Shown: piece by piece, positions 56,041-64,000 of the stretch
Position numbering within the stretch: position 1 is the stretch's first letter
Layout: every line of letters begins with the position of its first letter
NCBI GenBank assembly: GCA_037039685.1
Contig: JAWNGF010000001.1
Coordinates: 5,208,001-5,272,000 of the forward strand
Reading direction: 5' to 3'
DNA length: 64,000 nucleotides
DNA from: Ceratobasidium sp. AG-K
Taxonomy: Eukaryota; Basidiomycota; Agaricomycetes; Cantharellales; Ceratobasidiaceae
Position numbers and translations under genes: made by a program
The notes under the pieces: model-generated
The model's database searches: none
Told to the model about the DNA's origin: nothing
What the model saw: the letters and a program-made list of their open reading frames with translations, nothing else

Positions 56041-58178
56041 CGGGACCTGTAGTTCGTGTGTGTTTAGCGCTCCAGTTCAGGAGGTGGGTTACAAGGGCGC
56101 TTACGCGTTATCGTCCCCCGCCCGAACATCAAGGGATCCAACCGGAATCGCCCGTTTCTTGGCGAGGCCGCTGTAAATCAACATAATTTAACCTCAGCTA
56201 GCTTTGAGACGAATAGAAGTCAATTTACGCTTGGGTGTCGTCGTATCGCTGGGATGACGAGGGGATCCTCTCCTGGATGGTGGAAGCGAGTTCAGATCGA
56301 GCAACCATGTAAAGAATTTTAAGGCTTAGATTAGATATAGCGCGAGGGAAGATGGATAATCTGCTTGACTCCAACCAGATCCTGTATTTATCGTGGCATC
56401 GAAACCATCGAATCAACTTGAATGGAAGAAGGATTGGCGAGTTGGAGCGCTTATCAGCCTGAACAATATTCCGCGTTCCATCAGAACCGATGGGCAAGAG
56501 GTACAGTAATTCGAAGATGATGCGATTTCCCCATCACTTGATGTCAATTCTCGTATAGTGCAGTGCGTGTGCGTGCAACACAGCCTGAAACCTACGTGCA
56601 ATTGCGTGTTCTGCAAGTAAGCCGGACATGCTAAATACTGAAACGTAACCCCAGAGCTATCCAAAACCCATACCGTTATTAGTATTTTAGACTGTTGGCT
56701 GTGGCAAGTCAGGTAGTTTCGACAACAATCGTGGTAAAAAAAATATTCAAGGAACAAACAAAACAAAACAGCGAACTGAGGTTGTCGAAAGGACTTGCCG
56801 CAACCTTGCTTATAGCTGTCACTGAGGCATAAAGCTTGATGACCAAGGAGCCAAATCTTGATACACAATGGGAGCCTGCGTTGTAAAGCCTTATCGATGC
56901 GAGCGCTCAACCATGAGTCCAGGCTATTGCTCTTCGATTTGTGTGAAGTCGGCAGCTGGAGAGCAAAGGCAGTCAATCGCGGGGCAATCATGCGAACGGG
57001 CCACTCACTCGTACATTTATACAACGGTGGCGATAACATGGGTCGAAAAATGACCATCTTGCGTCCAGTGTAAATCAGAAGGCACCACTCGAACAGCCCT
57101 ATCACCTCATGCTGGTTGGATATGCCCATCGGTTGCCTATAATAGGTAGACAGCAGTGCGCCGCCACGATGCGGCGCAGTAAATTTCGCTTGGTGAAAGT
57201 AATATAGAAGATTGAGTCATCCCTCCTCCCATCCCACTATGATGGTTGTCGGAGGGGTACATCCATACCTTGCTGGCAGCACGAGGAATTGGCAAATAAT
57301 TGCAATTGTTCGAAACAGCCCCCATATTCAGCGTAATTAAACAATCTCGTGTGGACGCGAGTTTGAGCCCCGTGTCAATTATTAGTTTCGGAGGGACTGA
57401 GTGAAAGGGGGTGTTCATAAGTTGTGCGAGGTGGCGACGAGCGTGAAAGGCATTTAGCCTTGAGGACAAGGGGACGTATGTGTGTCCATGTCGTGGACGT
57501 ATCATTACATAACTAGTCAGCTTATGTGGTGTCCCGATATAGTCAAGTCCCTTTGTGGCACGATGTATCTAATGTGGAAGCTTATTTGTACCAACACAAA
57601 GGATCGACGCCCGAAGCTTCAGCAACCCGTCACGGAAGCAGTGGAGACATCGAGCGACAAACAAATTGAGGACAATTCCGAGTTTTTGACCTCGGTACAC
57701 TTCGTTGGCAACTTCGCGCAATCATCCCTTTGGACTCCTCAAGTAGCCTTATTATCTGGGGAATGGACCTCTACGCTTCCTTGCCCGCCTGTTGACGGAC
57801 TATGGCCCCGACAACGGACTTGTAGACTCTGACAACTCTATAAGGAGAGCTCCCAACCAGCCCGCGCCAGCATCATCGCTGTCTTCGCCCGCTGTTCCCA
57901 ACACACTCGCTCACATTTGGCCCCGCTTTTTTACTCCACTTCAATCGATCACCCATTCATCCATCGGGTTCTAATATAGCTTAATAAATAAGCCACTTGT
58001 GAGTACTGTGTTCTACTATATATTTATACATATGGCTGACATACCTTCAGCATTTGCATTTTGTTCTTCACGCATATCCATACTTATACTTCACCCAACG
58101 CCACGTGTGAGTCCTGGGTCACTCCTTAGTTTGCTCGACAGCTGTGCTGATTATCCCACGCGCACACAAGGCCATCAA
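56041..58178. other. 2.1 kb intergenic region
   Basis: No gene recognised. A 238-codon minus-strand frame (57129-56413) is unusually long but Cys-rich and without domain; a second one of 122 codons lies at 57505-57137. The right end is the promoter and leader of the next gene: TATATATTTATAC at about 58017 and frames upstream of the chosen ATG. Confidence 0.4.
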
Positions 58179-60215
58179 ATGCCCATTACGTCCGCCGTGT
58201 CTCCCAGTATTTTACTTGTCGACGAACGTCCATCTGGAGATAACACTACAACCAAGTTCGTACTTACTGCACCACCACCTGCACGTAGACGACGTCAGCG
58301 CGCCAGTTCGACTGCCAACCAAGCAACTCGCTGCGCGCCTAACCCACCTGCTTGCCCTCCCCGGCCTGCTCCCAACCGTCGCCGGTCATCCACCTGTAGC
58401 CGGGTCGTCAGCCCTCGCTCGCCCTTCTCTTCATTTCTCTCCGTCCTTGACCCACCTTCGGACACTCGCGTCCCACGTAAGAGTTCCGCTCACGAGATCG
58501 GCCTCGGATTCCCCACGACCCGCCTGTCACCGACTGTTGTCAACACAATCCTTGCGATCGCATCCGGAAAGTCTCATCGCCGGTCGTTGTCTGGACCCGT
58601 TCTCAGCACAGCGTTGTCATTCGAAACCCACTTTGAGCCCAAGGCACCTGCGAAGCCTGTCCCATCACCGACGCCCTCTTATACCTCGCCTCGCTACATC
58701 CTTTTTCAACGCACCTGCGCGCTCGCTGCACTCGGAGGTGTCCCATCAGCTATCCCTTCCACCCCTAAAACCAAGCCTAAAACCAAAGCCCGCCCGACGC
58801 CCATCATGACCAGCAACAAAAACGGCCACGTGAACGTTCTGCTCATGCCGAAACACCGTGACGGTGGCGCTGCCTCGGTTCGTTCCAAGTCCAGCACGTC
58901 TACGAGTGCAAGCAAGTCCAAGTCTCGCAAAGTCACCGAATCTTCTACCATCTCGTCTAGAACCACCAAGGGTTCTGATCCTGCTCTCCGTGCGCAAAGA
59001 TCACTTACTCCGGCCCGTGGTGTCGCCCATGACGCATTCAGGCCGCTCCCGTACGCGACCCACGCGGCACTGGATGAGTTCTTTGGTGACCCACGCAAAA
59101 TGAATGCGTTGCATGCGCACCAGTCCTCTTCCAAGCAGCTCGGTGCACGTCCTGACGAGGTCGGGTATGGAAACTCGGTCGGTCATCAAGGCGCGGATGG
59201 ATGGATTTGGTTCGATGCGATCGAGGAGCAAGAATACGCGTGGTTGATGGCTGAAGGTGACTCACCCAATACTCCCCACACGGCTCGTCAACCTCCAAAG
59301 GAAAAGAAGAGCAAGAAACGTGGCTTGTTTGGTCGACGCAACAGTGCCGCGAGTGAATCTTCTGGGGGACGAAGTGACTGGGAGTCCTTTGATGCCCTGC
59401 GTCGGGGAAGTGAGAGTGGGACAAGCGATGGGGAATTCATTGACCCCACCACATACGACCTCGATCCCACTCTTCCACCACGGTATCGCACCGGCGTAAC
59501 GGACTCTACTTCCAAGTTCAAGGTCGCTACTCTCGATGCGGGCGCGTGGGATGCAACAGTCCACTCCCGTTTCCGTCAAACCGGTACTTCGGCGCCTAAG
59601 ACCAGGCGAGGCCGATCCCGGCGAGGCAGTTCGAACAAGGCGAACCAGGACGAAGAGCGAAGGCGCCCGCCACCGCTCAACCTCGCCGCGGTCACACATA
59701 CCCTGGCTGCGCTCGGTCCCGTTGCTCCGCCTGCTGTCGCTCCTGCACCTCCTTCTCGCCGTCCTTCGCTTCCGGCCAACTACTTGTTTCCTCCTTCTCT
59801 CGCGGACGTTGCGCGTGCAGATTTCGTTTCCTCTTCCTATCAGCCACACCCATCCAAACGCGACCTGAATCTCGACCCCGAGACGCCATGGTCTGCTAAT
59901 CTCCCTCACGAGACTATCTACCGTTCTATTGGATCGGACCTAGTTGCGCCGGGCGCAACACCTGGTTCGCCCTTCAAAGCCATATTTGCTCGTCGCGGCT
60001 CGTTGACGCCTCTGCCTCTCCGTCATACTCCTGTACCGCTTCCCCGAGCGGGGCAACCCTATGAGTTCAAAGGAACGGGTGCCACTGACGCATTGCCCAA
60101 GCTTCCTCCGATGCCGATGGAGAATGGAGCGCCTGCACCCGCAGAAGGCAAGCGAAAAACGAGTTTGGCGGATATCTTTAGACGAGGCTTCGGTGGAAAG
60201 GGGAATCGCAAGTGA
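58179..60215 (+). CDS. Large disordered conserved fungal protein of unknown function
   Basis: Intronless frame of 678 residues from the ATG at 58179 (MPITSAVSPSILLVDERPSG); the frame stays open upstream to 57999, but that part looks like leader sequence. Most of it is low-complexity Ser/Pro/Arg/Lys. Islands that look folded or conserved: LSPTVVNTILAIASGKSHRR, YATHAALDEFFGDPRKMNAL, DGWIWFDAIEEQEYAWLMAE, ASGDWESF-like SDWESFDALRRG, DAGAWDATVHSRFRQ, ADFVSSSYQPHP and the end KTSLADIFRRGFGGK. The pattern resembles Agaricomycete proteins of unknown role with a WIWFDAxEExEYAWL core; I cannot name a function. High GC at third positions supports real coding. Confidence 0.75.
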   Translation: MPITSAVSPSILLVDERPSGDNTTTKFVLTAPPPARRRRQRASSTANQATRCAPNPPACPPRPAPNRRRSSTCSRVVSPRSPFSSFLSVLDPPSDTRVPRKSSAHEIGLGFPTTRLSPTVVNTILAIASGKSHRRSLSGPVLSTALSFETHFEPKAPAKPVPSPTPSYTSPRYILFQRTCALAALGGVPSAIPSTPKTKPKTKARPTPIMTSNKNGHVNVLLMPKHRDGGAASVRSKSSTSTSASKSKSRKVTESSTISSRTTKGSDPALRAQRSLTPARGVAHDAFRPLPYATHAALDEFFGDPRKMNALHAHQSSSKQLGARPDEVGYGNSVGHQGADGWIWFDAIEEQEYAWLMAEGDSPNTPHTARQPPKEKKSKKRGLFGRRNSAASESSGGRSDWESFDALRRGSESGTSDGEFIDPTTYDLDPTLPPRYRTGVTDSTSKFKVATLDAGAWDATVHSRFRQTGTSAPKTRRGRSRRGSSNKANQDEERRRPPPLNLAAVTHTLAALGPVAPPAVAPAPPSRRPSLPANYLFPPSLADVARADFVSSSYQPHPSKRDLNLDPETPWSANLPHETIYRSIGSDLVAPGATPGSPFKAIFARRGSLTPLPLRHTPVPLPRAGQPYEFKGTGATDALPKLPPMPMENGAPAPAEGKRKTSLADIFRRGFGGKGNRK

Positions 60216-60540
60216 ATTCTCTTTTGTTTGTCCTTTCTGCTTTCTTTGTTTGCATCTGCCCTCGAGTGTCTGGTGCATAAGTTTCGGTGTATCCTTTGTA
60301 AGAACATTGTTGTAGTTGCACGTAATTATTGTTCGAATAAGAACTCGTCTATAAACAAAACAAGCAAGTGTGATTGAGGAGGGCCAGATCAAGTCAGTTT
60401 GCCACGTGATTCCATCACGAGCGCCTCGCGGACTTGGTGATTTGTATTCGGTCGGCTTATGGTCTAGCGTGCCAATACATGCGTCTAGGTTGCATTGCTA
60501 TTCGAAGGTGTACAATATTCATACGACAAAGCATTTCGTT
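60216..60540. other. Convergent 3' spacer
   Basis: Between two convergent stops. Carries 3' untranslated sequence, including TTTGTAAGAAC and T-rich tracts. No gene. Confidence 0.5.
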
Positions 60541-61727
60541 TCAAGCAGTACCGAATCCACCGCGGCCCGCAGCTAGCTCTGCACCTAGCTTGTATCCAAG
60601 CACCTGGAAATGGTTATTAGGTTGACCTTGTTGTGCTTCAGTGCAGAAACACACCTTGTCCCAATCCAGTTTTTGCCTTGTGAGTGGAAGCGCTCTCCTC
60701 AGACTCTTGAAGCTCTTCTCGCCCAAGTCGCTATACGCGTTACTCAATGCCTTTTCATGTTCCCCTTCTTTCTCGCCTATGATTGCAAGAATCTTAGGTG
60801 CAGATGAGGGCGTGAGGCCCGTCGGAAGCGACAAGGTGGGTGTATACGCCGTTTGCAGTTGCACCTAGACGTAAAATATTACTAGATATTATCCGTGGAC
60901 GTTATCAATTTAACGTACGTTTCCTTGCTCGTAGTAATGGACATTGACCAGAACCTTTCCTGTTACCTCGCTCTTGTCAAGGTCAATAACGTATTCCGAG
61001 CGCCAACGGCCAGACCTCCAATTGCAAGCAACGTCAGGCAAATTCTGCGCAAAAATACGGAATTAAATCTTACCAAAAATTCTGGGGATTATACTTGTTT
61101 GCAACAATCTGGATAACATAGGTATTCGGTTGTGAGGTCGACGTGAACACACTCCCAACTCCTTCCTGGAAATAATCGGCCAAATACTTGAGCATGCTCT
61201 CCTCCAAAGCGGACCTATGGTTATCCTTCCATCTTTAGTTGTTGATACTAGGGCGTCTAACATAAACTGACCGGAATGGTTCGCTTTCAGCGTCGGGCTC
61301 GACGGCCTCGGGATCTGAGGCCGTCTGGTCAAGGGGAGAAGTATCAGAGTTATAGTATCGTTATCTTTATTCGCGTGAACGTACCAATGAGAGATGGTCA
61401 AACACAAAGCTCGTCTTGGACCTTGGGTCGATGAACCGACCAGAGTCTGGCAGCAATCCGGCACTGCTGACAATAACCTAACTGACGTTAAAGAAGGTCC
61501 TTGATATCCACATTAATTAGCTCTCGTACCTGATGCTCCTGCCCCGGGACTGTGACAGTTACAAACTGCTCTTTGTTATACTCCTCCAATGCCGGTTGGA
61601 TCCCATCCTGTAATGCCTCATCGTCGTTAACGATGGTTCTAAGATCACTAATTATATCATTTATTTCTCCTGGAGGTGATTGTACAATGAATGAAGCGGC
61701 TCCGGATAGGCGTTGCGAGGCGTCCAT
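60541..61727 (-). CDS. CAP1: F-actin-capping protein subunit alpha (CAPZA)
   Basis: Alpha subunit of the heterodimer that caps actin barbed ends. About seven exons, roughly 280 residues. Start at 61727: MDASQRLSGAASFIVQSPPG, EINDIISDLRTIVND, LEEYNKEQFVTVTVPGQEHQ, matching the N-terminal stalk. Then GLLPDSGRFIDPRSKTSFVF, DHLSLI, ALEESMLKYLADYFQEGVGS, YVIQIVANKYNPQNFW, NWRSGRWRSEYVIDL, GKVLVNVHYYEQGNVQLQTA (the hallmark VHYYEDGNVQL), ALSNAYSDLGEKSFKSLRRA, LPLTRQKLDWDK and the tail VLGYKLGAELAAGRGG, which includes the actin-binding tentacle. All family blocks are present in order. Divergent from FCF2 across only 112 bases. Confidence 0.95.
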
Positions 61728-61839
61728 GGCGAGAAACGGCGGGGAGTGATGAGGGAGGAGGGCAATTGGATAATCAAGGCGGACCACCTCGGCGCTCAAG
61801 ATTCAATTTGAAATTTAATTTCTCTCTGTTTCGCTCACC
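61728..61839. promoter_or_regulatory. Compact bidirectional promoter, CAPZA and FCF2
   Basis: Only 112 bases separate the divergent start codons at 61727 (minus) and 61840 (plus), so promoters and both leaders overlap. AATTTGAAATTTAATTTC near 61805 is the only AT-rich core. Confidence 0.6.
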
Positions 61840-62856
61840 ATGTCTCGAGCACCTTCGCCCACTCCTTCAACCTCGTCTGAAGCATCCGTTTCCGAAGAGA
61901 GCCAACAAAAACTTATGAAAGAGCTCTTGGATAAAGCAATAAAAGCATGTACCATCAACACAGCAATGGATGGGCCACAGGAGGAAGAACTATTGACTCT
62001 GGCAGGCGAGGATGAGCTCCCGTAAAGTTCTCCTATTTGATTTCCTAAAATTCTTATTAAAATAACCCATAGACCGCTTCCTAAGCTGGATCCAGGCTCA
62101 GCTGGGAAAGCGTTGTATTTTGATTGTCAAGCAGTCTCTGATCCTAAAACATTCAAGCTCGATGACGAAACAGCACTGGACAGGATACCAAAGTCTCATC
62201 ATAAAGGAAAGGGAAAGCAAAAAAGCGATGGAGTGTCCGAGGATGGGAGCTCTGGAAAGAAATTGACAAAACGGGAACGAAAGGAGGTCCGTTGCTACAA
62301 CACGATTCCCTTGTCCATCTCACCTACCCATATGCCACAAGCAGATGAAGCTCAGAACCGCAGGCCCACAATGGTTTGACCTTCCCGCACCGAGTGACGC
62401 TGATCGGCCACGGTTAGCTCGGGAGCTTGAGGCACTAAGGTTGCGAAATGCGCTAGATCCAAAGAGGTTCTATAGGAAAGACGCCGAGGGTAGTAAACGT
62501 GAGATGCCCAAATATTTTGCTGTAAGCTTTATTCTATTCTGCGATTATTGTGCCTTTGTTCTTACGCTCAAACTCATACAGATCGGGAAAGTTGTGGATG
62601 CGGCAACACCGTTCCGAGATGCTGATCACGCGCAAAACTTGACACGGGCGGAACGGAAACGCACCATTGTGGAGGAGCTCGTGGAAGATGCAGAGGCCAA
62701 GAGGTTTGCCCTTCTTTTCCCCTAAACCCACCTTGTTACTGATAATTCTCTAAAAGGTACGCAAAAAAGAAGTTTGGCGATCTTCAGTCTGTGCGGAGTG
62801 AGCGTGGTCGAGGTACATTGGCTCGCAAGTTTGCAAAGCGAAAGCCAAAGTGGTAA
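61840..62856 (+). CDS. FCF2: Pre-rRNA-processing protein FCF2 (TDIF2 family)
   Basis: Nucleolar SSU-processome factor needed for early 35S cleavages to 18S rRNA. Five exons, about 250 residues. The first half is acidic and disordered (SPTPSTSSEASVSEESQQKL, EEELLTLAGEDELP). The Fcf2 domain fills the second half: KLTKRERKEMKLRTAGPQWF, DLPAPSDADRPRLARELEAL, RLRNALDPKRFYRKD, EMPKYFAIGKVVDAATPFRD, NLTRAERKRTIVEELVEDAE, AKRYAKKKFGDLQSVRSERG and the basic end FAKRKPKW. The WFDxPAP and LRxxLDPKRFY motifs are diagnostic. GT-AG introns near 62024-62071, 62287-62343, 62521-62580 and 62704-62756. Confidence 0.95.
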
Positions 62857-63134
62857 AGGGTGGATTGTCGTTTGAAATGGGACTGGTGACCGTGACAGTT
62901 ACAGTAAGTGGGGCATATCTACGACGATACGGTGCTGTCGCTTAATGCATGCTACATTCAGTATCGTAGACCCCTTCAGCTATCAATCCAACATGGTTAT
63001 CTCCGATAGAGAACAGCTACAAACACGCCTAGGAGTTTCCGAAATGGGACCTGGTATTTCGGATTATTGGGAAACCTGAACAATGCTGAGATGGGTGTAT
63101 AAATATCAATCTGTACGTTTACATTAGGTACAGA
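62857..63134. other. Convergent spacer FCF2 to Dicer
   Basis: About 280 bases between convergent stops; nothing beyond 3' untranslated sequence is seen. Confidence 0.5.
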
Positions 63135-64000
63135 TTAATCAATTACAATGGCAGTCGCTTCCTTTCGCTTGAGTACGGCTCGCGGACATGAACATATCTT
63201 GGAGAGTGCATATTCGTGTGTTTCATCCTTCAAAATGCGCAGAGTGATTTCGGCGACGATTGGCCTAGCGATTTTTGACGTTGGTCTAGTTTCGCGCGCA
63301 ATCAAGCGGCCATGTAAGTTCGTTTCAACCGTGTCATGCGCTCCCATACGATTTCTCGAACTCGCGCTAGACCTATGGGTTGGCCATATTAGCCCAACTA
63401 ATCGCACGCAGTTGTTATGTCGTTCATACCTGAAGATAGTACTTCCTTGTGCTTCACACCCTTGACCTGCCACCCATCGTACAAGTTCAGATGTTGGGTC
63501 CCCTGGCATATCTGGCGAGACATATTCCATGATATCATGCATAACTCGATCAATATGCTCGAATGTGAGGCCGAGATTGAAATTCGAGTCGACGTAAATC
63601 GCTCCAAAAATCGCTTCGAAAACATCACTAATCGCCTTGGGCGCATCAATCTTCCAGCACGACTGTAGAATATCTCCAAGAGGAATTTCCTCGATTTCGG
63701 CAGCGAAGTTGTTCATTGCTTTCGTGAGGTTAGCTGATTGCGTTAAAATATGCTTGTGGAGGCCAAGGCCAACAGCGATTTTGCCAAAAGTTGTCGCATT
63801 GACCAGCCGACTGCGCGCCCAGGACATTTGCCCGGGGGTCATCTTCTCGAATTTATTGAACATGTACACGACCACGTAGAGATCGAAGAGACCTTGTCAC
63901 GAGTCAGAAGTAAGTACGCTGCGTTGTAGTATTGACTTGGCTACTCACAGTCTCCCAGGAATTCCAAACGATTATAGGATGGTCCCTTGGATAAATCGTA
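63135..64000 (-). CDS. DCL: Dicer-like ribonuclease III, C-terminal part (runs off window)
   Basis: C-terminal catalytic end of a Dicer-like enzyme that cuts dsRNA into small RNAs. From the right edge: SYNRLEFLGDSLFDLYVVVY, the RNase IIIb signature (catalytic Glu and Asp of EFLGDS), then FNKFEKMTPGQMSWARSRLV, KIAVGLGLHKHILT, AIEEIPLGD-like EIEEIPLGDILQSCWKIDAP and KAISDVFEAIFGAIYVDSNF, which supplies the second acidic pair (Asp and Glu). A short tail follows with ALSKICSC near the end, as in basidiomycete Dicers, where the terminal dsRNA-binding region is degenerate. Introns at about 63945-63895 and 63435-63380. The helicase, PAZ and RNase IIIa parts would lie beyond base 64000. TAA stop at 63137-63135. 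Confidence 0.92.

Noticed and set aside
57999..58178. Upstream extension of the disordered protein
   Set aside because: The frame is open, but sequence around 58000-58170 looks like leader (TATA-rich, pyrimidine tracts) and the protein from MPITSAVSP resembles the expected conserved start; not excluded.
58706..59909. Long minus-strand frames opposite the 678-residue gene
   Set aside because: Shadows caused by GC-rich third positions on the plus strand; no domain.

Overview
The window is nuclear DNA of a filamentous basidiomycete. Genes sit densely on both strands, nearly every one is cut by several 45-60 base introns, CTNA branch points lie just before the acceptors, and gene content (PIG-B, APC2, Dicer, tyrosinases, OPT and MFS transporters, DM9 proteins, WW-domain membrane proteins) fits Agaricomycetes. 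The WW-domain and DM9 families recall Rhizoctonia/Ceratobasidiaceae; that placement is inference from memory of family style. I saw no tRNA, rRNA, CRISPR array, transposase or reverse transcriptase. All gene models were spliced by eye from reading-frame continuity, GT/GC-AG signals and family conservation.

Layout. 0-7 kb: end of PIG-B (GPI anchor), NAD(P)HX epimerase, an unknown protein, and a large LaeA-like methyltransferase on the minus strand. 8.5-11 kb: a DAL5-type MFS transporter, then an orphan 5' remnant of a GMC oxidoreductase. 12.5-16 kb: cyclopropane-fatty-acid synthase and a secreted RlpA/barwin-like protein. 17-21 kb: two tandem GNAT acetyltransferases and a TENA/THI-4 protein. 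21-23 kb: a small PPxY membrane protein and a decayed copy. 23-33 kb: a compact run of conserved housekeeping genes (PNO1, NOSIP, ERV46, APC2, QNG1). 34-37 kb: an OPT transporter. 37-40 kb: a disabled SNM1/PSO2-type nuclease. 40-45 kb: an unusual region with an unknown gene, a RING-PBZ-DM9 gene, and a USP7-like C-terminal segment that can be spliced directly onto it. 45-47 kb: a secreted endonuclease. 50-53 kb: two tandem secreted tyrosinases and a long hairpin. 54-56 kb: a decayed WW-domain membrane-protein gene. 58-64 kb: a disordered protein, actin-capping alpha, FCF2, and the C-terminal part of Dicer.

Functional links are loose, as usual in fungi: PNO1 and FCF2 both act in small-subunit pre-rRNA processing; APC2, NOSIP, the RING-PBZ-DM9 gene and the USP7-like piece belong to ubiquitin biology; PIG-B and ERV46 serve the early secretory pathway. 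The most distinctive locus is 41.4-44.7 kb, where ubiquitin-like/USP7, RING, CHFR-type cysteine-rich, PBZ and DM9 modules read on one strand in one splice-compatible path. Five GC-AG introns in intact genes and a start codon split by an intron (NOSIP) are further noteworthy points.
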